Shown one piece after another: positions 1 through 10,787 of a DNA stretch of 64,000 bases. The notes beneath the pieces are model-generated. The model did no database searches and was not told the DNA's origin. It saw only the letters and a list, made by a program, of their open reading frames with translations. The position numbers and the translations under genes are program-made. Position 1 is the first letter of the stretch. Every line of letters starts with the position of its first letter. The stretch is from Planococcus sp. APC 4015. GTDB taxonomy: Bacteria > Actinomycetota > Actinomycetes > Actinomycetales > Microbacteriaceae. The stretch is taken from NCBI GenBank assembly GCA_030407505.1, contig JASDDH010000002.1, positions 124,001-188,000 on the forward strand, in the 5' to 3' direction.

Positions 1-1
1 C

Positions 2-865
2 GGCCAGGACGAGGTCGGCCGCGACATCTTCGCCGTCGTCATGCGCGGAACGCAGCAGTCGCTCATGGTGATGGTGATCGCCGGTGTCGTGGCGACCGTC
101 ATCGGCGTCGTGATCGGCGCCCTCGCCGGCTTCTACCGCGGTGCGACCGACTCGGTGCTGATGCGCTTCACCGACATCATCATCACGATCCCGCTCATCG
201 TCATCGGCTCGGTGCTCGGAAACGCGTTCGGCAGCCTCGGTGCAGCCGTGCTGGGCGTCGTCATCGGAATATTCGCCTGGACGACGATGGCCCGACTCGT
301 ACGAGGTGAGTTCCTCACCCTGCGCGAACGCGAGTTCGTCGACGCCGCGCGGGTGTCGGGTGCGCGCGACCGGAGGATCATCTTCCGCCACATCCTGCCG
401 AACTCCGTCGGCGTGATCGTGGTCAACGCGACGCTGCTGATGGCGGGAGCGATCCTGCTCGAATCGACCCTGAGCTTCCTCGGGTTCGGCGTGCAGTCGC
501 CCGACACGTCGCTGGGCAAGATCATCTCCGAGAACCAGGCCGCGTTCTCCACCCGCCCGTGGCTGTTCTGGTGGCCCGGCATCTTCATCATCATCATCAC
601 GCTGTGCGTCAACTTCATCGGCGACGGTCTGCGCGACGCGTTCGACCCGCGCCAGAAGAAGATGCCCAGCGAGCGGGCCATGGCACGTGCTGCGCGCGCC
701 AGCGGTCCGGCTCCCACGGTCGTCGACACGACGGCCGGCATCGACGCCCGATCGGTGGATGTCGGGATCGAGACCGCCTACACGGGCGACGTCACGAACT
801 ACCACGACCCCCGCCCCGAGACGCCGGGCGACACCCGACGCGGGCCGCTCGATCCGGAGCGGTGA
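2..865 (+). CDS. Dipeptide/oligopeptide ABC transporter permease, DppC-type (5' partial)
   Basis: Inner-membrane permease subunit of a peptide-family ABC importer. The reading frame is already open at base 2 and the first residues (GQDEVGRDIF) match the conserved DppC/OppC motif preceding the permease domain, so the real start lies upstream. Several hydrophobic membrane segments follow, with the EAA loop that docks on the ATPase (EFVDAARVSGARDRR, then ILPN). After the last membrane segment the protein has an unusual polar tail of about 65 residues rich in Ala, Pro, Asp and Arg. The matching double ATPase lies downstream at 1518, but an opposite-strand gene separates the two. The family is clear; substrate (peptide, nickel or sugar-peptide) is not visible. 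Confidence 0.93.
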   Translation, partial: GQDEVGRDIFAVVMRGTQQSLMVMVIAGVVATVIGVVIGALAGFYRGATDSVLMRFTDIIITIPLIVIGSVLGNAFGSLGAAVLGVVIGIFAWTTMARLVRGEFLTLREREFVDAARVSGARDRRIIFRHILPNSVGVIVVNATLLMAGAILLESTLSFLGFGVQSPDTSLGKIISENQAAFSTRPWLFWWPGIFIIIITLCVNFIGDGLRDAFDPRQKKMPSERAMARAARASGPAPTVVDTTAGIDARSVDVGIETAYTGDVTNYHDPRPETPGDTRRGPLDPER

Positions 866-876
866 CGGTGGCGGTC

Positions 877-1485
877 CTAGAGCAGCACGCCGATCAGCGT
901 CGCCGCCGCCAGGGCGGCGGTGACGCCGATCGTGGCCCCGTGCCACGTGACGACCGCGGCATCCGGATCGGCGCCGTGCGCGAACGCGCCAGCGTCGCGG
1001 AGGTCCTCCCAGTGCCGGCGGATGACCTGCGCCAGGCTCCCGCTGGACGTGGACAGCGCGTCCGACGGGCGAAGGCTCCCGTGCGCGCCGCGGGCCGTCT
1101 CGCCGACGCCTTCGAAGTCCTTGCCTGCGAGTCCGAGCGTGCGGTGCCGGCCGGGACTGGGGGCGGCCCAGACCGATACGCGACCCCCGACGGTGTGCAG
1201 GGTGAGTGCGAATCGCGTGTCGACCGCGAGGATCGACGGCCACGGCACGAAGAAGGTGCGGAACACGTTCACGACGGTGACGCCGTGCTCCTGGATCACC
1301 AGGGCGGGGCGCCAGAACAGGGCCCACGCGAGCACGGCTCCGAGGACGAGGATCCATCCGTACCGAAGAGCGGATGCCGCATCCGTCCACACCAGCGTGC
1401 CGATGCCGAGCGCGCAGACCGCCACGGTCACGACAGCGAGGATCCGGCCGGGCACCGGGCTGAAACGAACCTCCTGGAAAGACAT
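877..1485 (-). CDS. Two-helix membrane protein with PH-like domain
   Basis: Small membrane protein of about 202 residues. Two hydrophobic segments lie near the N-terminus (residues about 15-55), followed by a soluble part resembling the bacterial PH domain of actinobacterial membrane proteins (pattern ALVIQEHGVTVVNVFRTFFV, then PWPSILAVDTRFALTL). A last hydrophobic stretch closes the C-terminus. I chose the ATG at 1485 because it leaves room for the divergent ATPase gene; an in-frame ATG at 1518 would overlap that gene's start. Function unknown. It sits on the opposite strand between two subunits of one ABC transporter. The PH assignment is by pattern only. Confidence 0.75.
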   Translation of the reverse strand: MSFQEVRFSPVPGRILAVVTVAVCALGIGTLVWTDAASALRYGWILVLGAVLAWALFWRPALVIQEHGVTVVNVFRTFFVPWPSILAVDTRFALTLHTVGGRVSVWAAPSPGRHRTLGLAGKDFEGVGETARGAHGSLRPSDALSTSSGSLAQVIRRHWEDLRDAGAFAHGADPDAAVVTWHGATIGVTAALAAATLIGVLL

Positions 1486-1517
1486 GACTTCAAGCTTCGC
1501 AGATGGGAACCGAGCCA

Positions 1518-3287
1518 ATGACTGAGAACACCGGCACGGCCGACGCCCGGCACGACCAGATCGAGACCGTCCTGGACGTCAAGGGCCTCGGCGTGGACTT
1601 CTGGGTCGACGGGGAGTTCTACCCCGCGGCGGTCGACATGACCTACGAGGTGCGACGCGGCGAGGTGCTCGCGATCGTCGGCGAGTCGGGTTCGGGCAAG
1701 AGCACGAGTTCGATGGCGCTGCTGGGCCTGCTGCCCGACAACGCCCGCGTGACCGGTTCGATCCGGCTGCTGGGTCAGGAGCTGCGCGGAGCGGAGCCGG
1801 CGACGCTGCGCTCGCTGCGCGGCAACCAGATCTCGGTGATCTTCCAGGAGCCGATGACGGCCCTGAACCCCGTCTACACGGTGGGCTTCCAGATCATGGA
1901 GTCGCTGCGGTCGCACAACCGCACCCTGTCGCCGGACGACGCCAAAGCGCGGGCGATCGAACTGCTGACGATGGTCGAGATGCCCGATCCGGCGCAGTCG
2001 TTCAACAAGTACCCCCACCAGCTGTCGGGCGGACAGCGTCAGCGCGCGATGATCGCCCAGTCGATCTCGGGCGACCCGCTGCTGCTCATCGCCGACGAGC
2101 CCACCACGGCGCTGGACGTCACGGTGCAGGCGGAGATCCTCGACCTGCTGCGCAACCTCCACAAGCGACTCGACTCGGCGATCATCCTGATCACCCACGA
2201 CATGGGGGTGGTCGCCGACCTCGCGGACCGCATCATGGTCATGAAGAACGGCGTCGTCGTCGAGGCCGGAAGCGTCGCGGACATCTTCCACGACCCCCGG
2301 CATCCCTACACGAAGCAGCTTCTCGCGGCGGTGCCCCACCTCGGTCTCGGCGTGATCGAGGAGGCGAACGAAGCCGCCGTCGATGTGGCGACGGGCGTGT
2401 CCGCGATCGCCGAGATCCGCGAGCGGGCCACCGAGGCGCTCGCGGCAACCGACGAGCGCCGCGTCGTGCTCTCGTTCGAGGATGTCGCGATCGATTACCC
2501 CAAGCGGGGGAGGATCCCGGCGTTCCGCGCGGCGGAGCACATCGATCTCACGATCCACGCCGGGGAGATCATGGGCCTCGTCGGCGAGTCGGGTTCGGGC
2601 AAGACGACTCTCGGGCGCGCCGCCGTCGGACTCCTTCCGGTCGCCGAAGGCCGTCTGACCGCCGTCGGCGCCGACATCACCTCGGCGACGCCGAAAGAGC
2701 TGTTCGCGATCCGTCGCAAGACCGGCATCGTCTTCCAGGACCCCGCGTCTTCACTCAATCCGCGCATGCCGATCGGTCAGTCGATCGGCGAGCCCCTGCT
2801 GCTGGCGGGGGAGGCCAAGGGCAAGGATCTCGACCGCCGGGTCGAGTCGCTGCTGAGTCAGGTCGAGCTCCCGAGCTCGTACCGCAACAGGTTCCCCCAC
2901 GAGCTGTCGGGCGGTCAGCGGCAGCGCGTCGGCATCGCGCGCGCGCTCGCGCTCGCCCCCGAGCTCCTCGTCGCGGACGAGCCCACCTCGGCTCTCGACG
3001 TGTCGGTGCAGGCGAGGTTCCTCGACCTGCTCCAGGAGCTTCAGCAGGAGCTGCACTTCGCGTGCCTGTTCATCAGCCACGACCTCGCCGTCGTCGACAT
3101 CCTGGCTCACCGCATCGCCGTGATGCACCACGGAAAGCTCGTGGAGGTCGGCACGCGCGACCAGATCCTGCGCGGAGCCACCGACCCCTACACCCAGCGA
3201 CTGATCGCGGCGGTGCCGGTGCCCGACCCCGAGGAGCAGCGGGTGCGCCGCGAGGCGCGCGCCGCGCTGCTGGCCTCGCAGCAATAG
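1518..3287 (+). CDS. Peptide ABC transporter ATP-binding protein, fused DppD-DppF type
   Basis: Cytoplasmic energiser of a peptide-family ABC importer, 589 residues, carrying two complete nucleotide-binding domains in one chain. Domain 1 has Walker A GESGSGKST near residue 55 and signature LSGGQRQR followed by LLIADEPTTALD. Domain 2 has GESGSGKTT near residue 355, again LSGGQRQR, and LLVADEPTSALDVS. Both halves end with the peptide-transporter extension (HPYTKQLL and DPYTQRLI). Such fusions are common in actinobacteria (compare YejF/GsiA) and replace separate DppD and DppF. The start at 1518 is preceded by GGGAA at 8 nt; an in-frame ATG at 1503 is the alternative. Partner permease is the gene ending at 865. 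Confidence 0.95.
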   Translation: MTENTGTADARHDQIETVLDVKGLGVDFWVDGEFYPAAVDMTYEVRRGEVLAIVGESGSGKSTSSMALLGLLPDNARVTGSIRLLGQELRGAEPATLRSLRGNQISVIFQEPMTALNPVYTVGFQIMESLRSHNRTLSPDDAKARAIELLTMVEMPDPAQSFNKYPHQLSGGQRQRAMIAQSISGDPLLLIADEPTTALDVTVQAEILDLLRNLHKRLDSAIILITHDMGVVADLADRIMVMKNGVVVEAGSVADIFHDPRHPYTKQLLAAVPHLGLGVIEEANEAAVDVATGVSAIAEIRERATEALAATDERRVVLSFEDVAIDYPKRGRIPAFRAAEHIDLTIHAGEIMGLVGESGSGKTTLGRAAVGLLPVAEGRLTAVGADITSATPKELFAIRRKTGIVFQDPASSLNPRMPIGQSIGEPLLLAGEAKGKDLDRRVESLLSQVELPSSYRNRFPHELSGGQRQRVGIARALALAPELLVADEPTSALDVSVQARFLDLLQELQQELHFACLFISHDLAVVDILAHRIAVMHHGKLVEVGTRDQILRGATDPYTQRLIAAVPVPDPEEQRVRREARAALLASQQ

Positions 3288-3297
3288 GCCGTCGTCG

Positions 3298-3330
3298 CCT
3301 GAAGGCCCTCCCGCTGGGAGGGCCTTCAGG
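3298..3330 (+). terminator. 15-bp perfect hairpin after the ABC ATPase
   Basis: Perfect inverted repeat: arms at 3298-3312 and 3316-3330 (CCTGAAGGCCCTCCC and its complement) around a GCT loop. It starts 10 nt after the stop codon of the ATPase gene. No clear T-run follows, as is common for actinobacterial terminators. Confidence 0.75.
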
Positions 3331-3350
3331 CTGTGCCCGGATGCCTGCGA

Positions 3351-3356
3351 TAGGCT
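3351..3356 (+). promoter_or_regulatory. Likely -10 box of typA
   Basis: TAGGCT, the same -10 hexamer seen before many genes in this window, about 90 bases upstream of typA. Unlike the leaderless genes, this places the transcription start near 3363 and gives typA a 5' leader of about 84 nt with its own ribosome binding site. Confidence 0.5.
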
Positions 3357-3446
3357 GGGGACGCCGATCCTCTCGGCATCGGGCCGTCAGGCCGTCGAAT
3401 TCCGGGGATCGCTTCTCACACTTCCCTCTCTCGCAAGGACTCCTTC

Positions 3447-5357
<1,911 letters not shown>

Positions 5358-5371
5358 TCGCGTGTCCTCGT

Positions 5372-5405
5372 GAACGGCAGGTCTCTTTCGGGAGGCCTGC
5401 CGTTC
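5372..5405 (+). terminator. Hairpin terminator after typA
   Basis: Arms GAACGGCAGG (5372-5381) and CCTGCCGTTC (5396-5405), 14 nt after the typA stop, followed by the pyrimidine-rich run CTCTTTCTCT. A good intrinsic terminator for a high-GC genome. Confidence 0.8.
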
Positions 5406-5473
5406 CTCTTTCTCTGGCAGTGATCGGTCCACGGATGGCCGACCGGACCGAGGGCCTGACGCGAGCGCATCGG

Positions 5474-5479
5474 TAGGCT
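5474..5479 (+). promoter_or_regulatory. Leaderless -10 box of azlC
   Basis: TAGGCT with exactly 6 nt to the GTG start at 5486 and no purine-rich ribosome binding site between. This is the spacing expected if the transcript starts on the start codon. Confidence 0.6.
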
Positions 5480-5485
5480 CGACCG

Positions 5486-6331
5486 GTGACGCTCGATCCC
5501 GCCTTCGACGACGCGCACGCGCCGGGGGAGTCCCGACGGGCGGTGCGCGAAGGTCTCGGCGTCGCTCTCGCGACGAGCGCCTACGGAGTGTCGTTCGGAG
5601 CCCTGGCGGTCGCCGCCGGGCTCGATGTGTGGCAGACGTGCGTGCTCAGCCTCGTGATGTTCACGGGCGGATCGCAGTTCGCTTTCGTGGGCGTGATCGG
5701 CTCGGGGGGTTTGGCGGCCGCGCCCGCGGCGATCGCCTCCGCGTCACTGCTCGGCGTTCGCAACATCGCCTACGGCATGCGGATGTCGCCGGTCATCGGC
5801 TCCGGATTCTGGAGACGTGCCGCCGCCGCGCAGTTCACGATCGACGAGTCCACTGCCGTCTCGCTGGCGCAGAGGACCGCGCATGCTCGCACCCTCGGGT
5901 TCTGGGTGACGGGCATCGGCATCTACGTCGGCTGGAACATCTCGACGTTCCTGGGCGCGTTCGGGGCCGACCGGCTCAGCGCGCCGGGAGGTGTCGGCTT
6001 CGATCCGAACGCCTATGGGCTGGATGCCGCGGCCGCCGCCGCGTTCCTCGCGCTGCTGTGGCCGCGGCTCAAGCGCCGGCAGCCGATCGTCGTCGGCGTC
6101 GCCGCCGCGGTCGTGGCGACGATGCTCACTCCGGTGCTGATGGCAGGGCTCCCCGTGCTGATCGCGGCGGTCGTGGCGGTCGTGATCGGCTGGTTCAACT
6201 GGCTGGACCCTTCGACAGGCTCAGGAACCGGTGCGGGCTCAGGGACCGGGGCGGGGTCAGGGACCGGGGCGGGCCCGAGGTCCGTCACGGGCGAGCCTGA
6301 CGACGTGCCCGAGCGCGGGGGTCTGCCGTGA
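5486..6331 (+). CDS. azlC: AzlC family branched-chain amino acid permease subunit
   Basis: Large subunit of the two-component AzlCD exporter for branched-chain amino acids (family knowledge; substrate not proved here). 281 residues. Conserved AzlC features are present: an early amphipathic helix (VREGLGVALATSAYGVSFGA), then LVMFTGGSQFAFVG and IASASLLGVRNIAYGMRMSP. About seven to eight hydrophobic segments end near residue 235. The last 45 residues are a low-complexity Gly-Ser-Thr-Ala tail from three 18-base tandem repeats next to a REP-like sequence, so the C-terminus looks recently altered. The stop overlaps the azlD start (GTGA). Start GTG 5486 is chosen by the -10 spacing. Confidence 0.92.
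   Translation: MTLDPAFDDAHAPGESRRAVREGLGVALATSAYGVSFGALAVAAGLDVWQTCVLSLVMFTGGSQFAFVGVIGSGGLAAAPAAIASASLLGVRNIAYGMRMSPVIGSGFWRRAAAAQFTIDESTAVSLAQRTAHARTLGFWVTGIGIYVGWNISTFLGAFGADRLSAPGGVGFDPNAYGLDAAAAAAFLALLWPRLKRRQPIVVGVAAAVVATMLTPVLMAGLPVLIAAVVAVVIGWFNWLDPSTGSGTGAGSGTGAGSGTGAGPRSVTGEPDDVPERGGLP
6205..6271 (+). repeat. REP-like motif plus three 18-bp tandem repeats in the azlC tail
   Basis: GGACCCTTCGACAGGCTCAG begins at 6205. This resembles the palindromic CCTGAGCCTGTCGAAGGG words that are scattered through many actinobacterial genomes (from memory, not checked). It runs directly into three 18-base units at 6218-6235, 6236-6253 and 6254-6271, differing at only a few positions and encoding GSGTGA three times in azlC. 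Confidence 0.7.
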
Positions 6332-6642
6332 CCCTCTGGACCGCCGTCCTCCTCGCAGCGATCGTCTGCGTCGCGCTCAAGACGATCGGCTACCTCATCC
6401 CTCCGCGGTGGCTCGAGGCGCCGCGCCCGGCGCGGATCGCCGACCTGCTGACCGTCGCCCTTCTGGCCGCGCTCGTCGCGGTTCAGACGTTCGGCGCGGG
6501 GCAGGCGGTGGTGGCCGACGCGCGCATCCCCGCGGTGCTCGTCGCGGCGGGTCTGCTGCTCCTGCGCGCACCGTTCCTCGTCGTCGTCGTGGCCGCGGCG
6601 GTCGTCGCCGCGCTCCTGCGCCTGTGGGGCTGGGCGGTGTAG
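6328..6642 (+). CDS. azlD: AzlD family branched-chain amino acid permease subunit
   Basis: Small partner of AzlC, 104 residues, made almost entirely of three to four hydrophobic helices. It contains the family-typical early motif TIGYLIPPRWLE and ends with a short aromatic tail (RLWGWAV). Its GTG overlaps the azlC stop by 4 nt (GTGA), so translation is probably coupled. The pair is a two-gene unit driven by the leaderless promoter at 5474. Confidence 0.9.
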   Translation: MTLWTAVLLAAIVCVALKTIGYLIPPRWLEAPRPARIADLLTVALLAALVAVQTFGAGQAVVADARIPAVLVAAGLLLLRAPFLVVVVAAAVVAALLRLWGWAV

Positions 6643-6652
6643 CCCGCGCGCA

Positions 6653-6658
6653 TAGAGT
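6653..6658 (+). promoter_or_regulatory. Leaderless -10 box upstream of the 6665 membrane gene
   Basis: TAGAGT, then 6 nt, then the GTG at 6665. There is no ribosome binding site in the gap. Confidence 0.55.
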
Positions 6659-6664
6659 GGTCAC

Positions 6665-7048
6665 GTGGGATTCTCGTGGTCGCGTGCCGGTACCTGGGTG
6701 GTCGCCCTGATCGTGGGCGCCGTCTACGGCCTGGCCGGTACGATCGCCCACGCGTACGTGGTGGTGGGCATCCCGCTGGGGCTCGCCCTCGGCATCCTGG
6801 GCTGCGCAGCCCTGCTCGCCGCGGTGCGTCTGCTCACCGGGGACCGCTGGTCGGCGCTGGCGACGGGCATGGGCATGATGGTCGCGACCTTCGTCTTCTC
6901 GGGTCGGGGACCCGGCGGATCCGTCATCGTCCCCGAGTCCGACCTCGGCTCCATCTGGACCATCGCCCTTCCGGTCCTCATCGCCGTGGTCGTCGTGTGG
7001 CCGGGCCGACTCGCCGTGCAGGCCGAGCACCCCCGTGAAGCGAATTAG
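6665..7048 (+). CDS. Four-helix membrane protein, DUF6113-like
   Basis: A 127-residue protein with about four membrane helices (residues about 8-28, 33-58, 66-82, 98-118). I know of no biochemical function. Position and composition fit the DUF6113-type proteins found next to the ferredoxin gene in actinobacteria, but that name is from memory. The start is set by a -10 box 6 nt upstream of the GTG at 6665. The following fdxA gene has its own -10, so the two are probably separate transcripts. Confidence 0.7.
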   Translation: MGFSWSRAGTWVVALIVGAVYGLAGTIAHAYVVVGIPLGLALGILGCAALLAAVRLLTGDRWSALATGMGMMVATFVFSGRGPGGSVIVPESDLGSIWTIALPVLIAVVVVWPGRLAVQAEHPREAN

Positions 7049-7051
7049 ACT
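7046..7051 (+). promoter_or_regulatory. Leaderless -10 box of fdxA
   Basis: TAGACT, 6 nt before the GTG at 7058. Its first three bases are the TAG stop codon of the preceding membrane gene, so stop codon and promoter element share sequence. Confidence 0.6.
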
Positions 7052-7057
7052 GTCTCC

Positions 7058-7378
7058 GTGACGTACGTGATCGCCCTGCCCTGCGTGGATGTGAAAGACC
7101 GCGCCTGCATCGACGAGTGCCCGGTCGACTGCATCTACGAAGGCGACCGCAGCCTTTACATCCACCCCGACGAGTGCGTCGACTGCGGTGCGTGCGAGCC
7201 GGTGTGTCCGGTCGAGGCGATCTACTACGAAGACGACCTGCCCGACGAGTGGCAGGACTACTACAAGGCGAACGTCGAGTTCTTCGACGACATCGGTTCG
7301 CCCGGTGGTGCCGCCAAGGTCGGTGTCATCCACAAGGATCACCCCGTCATCTCCGTCCTGCCGCCGCAGGAGCACTGA
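7058..7378 (+). CDS. fdxA: 7Fe ferredoxin (3Fe-4S plus 4Fe-4S), FdxA type
   Basis: Small soluble electron carrier of 106 residues. Cluster ligands are visible: an N-terminal set CVDVKDRACIDECPVDC and a second set CVDCGACEPVCPVEA. The first set lacks one Cys of the classic CxxCxxC spacing, as expected for a seven-iron ferredoxin whose first cluster is 3Fe-4S. The C-terminal half (PDEWQDYYKANVEFF) is the usual acidic extension of actinobacterial FdxA/FdxC. It lies directly upstream of dapC, the same order as Mycobacterium fdxC-dapC. Translation from GTG 7058 is probably leaderless. Confidence 0.95.
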   Translation: MTYVIALPCVDVKDRACIDECPVDCIYEGDRSLYIHPDECVDCGACEPVCPVEAIYYEDDLPDEWQDYYKANVEFFDDIGSPGGAAKVGVIHKDHPVISVLPPQEH

Positions 7379-7380
7379 TC

Positions 7381-8487
7381 GTGGGGGTCAGCGACCTCGC
7401 CGACTATCCCTGGGATGCCGTCGCCCCGTTCGCCGAGCGAGCCCGCGCGCACCCCGACGGCATCGTCGATCTGTCGATCGGCTCTCCTGTCGACCCGACG
7501 CCGCCGGTCGTCGCCCAGGCTCTGGCCGCCGCGACCGACGCGCACGCGTATCCCCAGACGATGGGCACCGCCGATCTGCGCGGGGCGATCGTCGATTGGT
7601 ACGCGCGTCGTCGCGGAGTGACCGGGCTGACGCCCGACCAGGTGCTCCCGACGGTGGGTTCGAAGGAACTCGTTGCGCTGCTGCCGCTGCTGCTCGACCT
7701 CGGGCCCGGAGACGTCGTCGTGCACCCGCGCGCCGCGTACCCGACGTACGAGGTGGGGGCCCGTCTCGTCGGTGCCACGCCCGTCGCCTCCGACGACCCG
7801 GCCGACTGGCCCGAGGCGACGAAGCTCGTGTGGCTCAATTCTCCCGGCAACCCCGACGGGCGGGTTCTGGATGCCGCGGCCCTGCGCGACGCCGTCGTGC
7901 GGGCTCGGCGGCTCGGCGCCGTCGTCGCCTCCGACGAGTGCTACGCCGAGCTCGGCTGGGACGCCCCGTGGGACGTCGAGCCGATCCCGTCGGTGCTCGA
8001 TGGCCGCGTGACGGACGGCGACCTGAGCGGCATCCTGTCGGTGTACTCGCTCAGCAAGCAGTCGAATCTGGCTGGATACCGGGCGGCCTTCCTCGCCGGA
8101 GACCGGGTGCTCGTCGATCGCCTGCTCACGGGCCGCAAGCACCTCGGCCTCATGCTCCCGGCCCCCGTGCAGCGCGCGATGACGGCAGCGCTGGCCGACG
8201 ACGCGCACGTGTCGCGGCAGAAGGAGCTGTACCGCGCTCGGCGCGACGTACTCAAGCCGGCTCTCGAGTCCGCCGGGTTCCGCATCGATAGCAGCGAGGC
8301 GGGGCTGTACCTGTGGGTGACCGAGGGGCGCGACACGTGGGAGAGCATGGCCCGACTCGCCGAGGTCGGCATCCTGGCCGGTCCCGGAGTGTTCTACGGC
8401 GCCCATCACCCTCAGCACGTACGGGTGTCGCTGACGGCCACCGATGAGCGGATCCGGGCTGCGGCATCGCGGCTTCGCGGCATCTGA
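7381..8487 (+). CDS. dapC: Succinyldiaminopimelate transaminase DapC
   Basis: PLP-dependent class I/II aminotransferase, 368 residues, converting N-succinyl-2-amino-6-ketopimelate to N-succinyl-LL-diaminopimelate for lysine and peptidoglycan synthesis. Visible features: IVDLSIGSPVDPTPPVV, the substrate/PLP turn NSPGNPDGR, and the PLP lysine region LSVYSLSKQSNLAGYRAAFL. It starts with GTG 2 nt after the fdxA stop, with GGAG inside the end of fdxA, so it is co-transcribed with the ferredoxin. dapD and dapE, the flanking steps of the succinylase branch, lie 2-4 kb downstream. The fdxA context makes DapC the best assignment. Confidence 0.9.
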   Translation: MGVSDLADYPWDAVAPFAERARAHPDGIVDLSIGSPVDPTPPVVAQALAAATDAHAYPQTMGTADLRGAIVDWYARRRGVTGLTPDQVLPTVGSKELVALLPLLLDLGPGDVVVHPRAAYPTYEVGARLVGATPVASDDPADWPEATKLVWLNSPGNPDGRVLDAAALRDAVVRARRLGAVVASDECYAELGWDAPWDVEPIPSVLDGRVTDGDLSGILSVYSLSKQSNLAGYRAAFLAGDRVLVDRLLTGRKHLGLMLPAPVQRAMTAALADDAHVSRQKELYRARRDVLKPALESAGFRIDSSEAGLYLWVTEGRDTWESMARLAEVGILAGPGVFYGAHHPQHVRVSLTATDERIRAAASRLRGI

Positions 8488-8560
8488 CCCCGCACCGGAG
8501 GAATCCTCCATACGATTCCGCCGACCTTTGGCGGTGTCCGAAGGTGCGCCCGCGGCCCGT

Positions 8561-8566
8561 TAGGCT
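8561..8566 (+). promoter_or_regulatory. Likely -10 box of gltA
   Basis: TAGGCT in the 193-base gap between dapC and gltA, about 115 bases before the start codon. gltA would therefore have a leader of about 110 nt and is translated from AGGAGG. I see no convincing riboswitch or operator in the leader. Confidence 0.4.
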
Positions 8567-8680
8567 GTAGAAACGGCGGCATCGCACACCCTTGCCTCCG
8601 AGCCGGCACGCGGAACGGGCCACAGCTCTCCGCAGTCCAGGCGACACACCCCCGCAGACCCAGAAGCGCGAGGAGGCGGC

Positions 8681-9979
<1,299 letters not shown>

Positions 9980-9983
9980 CGGG

Positions 9984-10775
9984 TCAGAGCGTCGCGGCGT
10001 GGTCCGGCACCGTCGCGTCGTCGCCCCGGGGCGGGCGCTCGTAGCCTCCGGATGCCGGCCGCTCGGGGATCTCGATCGGCTCGCGCTCGACGAGGTCGTA
10101 CGGGATCCGGGACAGCAGGTGGGCGATCATGTTGATGCGTCCGCGGCGCTTGTCCTCGTTGTCGACTTCGAACCACCGCGCCTCGGGGATGTCGGTGTGC
10201 ACGATCATGGTGTCCTTGGCGCGGGAGTAGTCCTCCCATTTCGTGATCGACAGCACGTCGTTGGGACTCAGCTTCCAGCGCCGCATCGGGTCGTCGTTGC
10301 GTGAGACGAAGCGCTTCTCCTGCTCGATGTCCGACACGCTGAACCAGTACTTCAGCAAGATGATGCCGTCCTCGACCAGCATCCGCTCGAAGATCGGCGT
10401 CTGGTGCAGGAACCGGTGGTACTCGGCGTTCGTGCAGTAGCCCATCACGTGCTCGACACCGGCCCGGTTGTACCAGGAGCGGTCCATCAGGACGATCTCG
10501 CCGGCCGCGGGGAGCTCCTTGATGTAGCGCTGGTAGTACCACTGCGACTTCTCGCGCTCGGTGGGCGTGGGGAGGGCGGCGATGCGTGTGATCCGGGGGT
10601 TCAGGTATTCGGTGATGCGCTTGATCGTCGAGCCCTTGCCCGCGGCATCCCGGCCCTCGAAGATCACCACGATGCGTGCGCCGGACGCCTGCACCCAGGC
10701 CTGCATGTCCACGAGCTGCGCCTGGAGGCGCCGGAGCTCGTGCTCGTAGGTCTTCTTCGCAAGCCGCTTCGTCAT
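9984..10775 (-). CDS. Polyphosphate kinase 2 (PPK2 family)
   Basis: Cytosolic kinase that uses polyphosphate to phosphorylate nucleotides, or runs the reverse reaction. 263 residues. Walker A-like GRDAAGKGSTIKRI near residue 45, the EYLNPR element after it, Walker B MDRSWYNRAGVEHVMGYC and the lid arginines (KRFVSRNDDP) are all present. The YQRYIKELPAAGEI segment and overall size fit single-domain PPK2 enzymes; class (ADP or GDP/AMP preference) cannot be settled by eye. Transcription is probably leaderless. It follows dapD on the same strand with its -10 box overlapping the dapD stop codon. Confidence 0.94.
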   Translation of the reverse strand: MTKRLAKKTYEHELRRLQAQLVDMQAWVQASGARIVVIFEGRDAAGKGSTIKRITEYLNPRITRIAALPTPTEREKSQWYYQRYIKELPAAGEIVLMDRSWYNRAGVEHVMGYCTNAEYHRFLHQTPIFERMLVEDGIILLKYWFSVSDIEQEKRFVSRNDDPMRRWKLSPNDVLSITKWEDYSRAKDTMIVHTDIPEARWFEVDNEDKRRGRINMIAHLLSRIPYDLVEREPIEIPERPASGGYERPPRGDDATVPDHAATL

Positions 10776-10781
10776 GGCCCG

Positions 10782-10787
10782 AGCCTA
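10782..10787 (-). promoter_or_regulatory. Leaderless -10 box of the PPK2 gene, sharing the dapD stop codon
   Basis: On the minus strand TAGGCT lies 6 nt before the ATG at 10775. Its first three bases are the TAG stop codon of dapD (10787-10785). Confidence 0.6.

Noticed and set aside
8488..8680. Riboswitch in the gltA leader
   Set aside because: Only a weak 6-bp inverted repeat (GGAATC / GATTCC) near the dapC end is visible; no known aptamer core can be placed.
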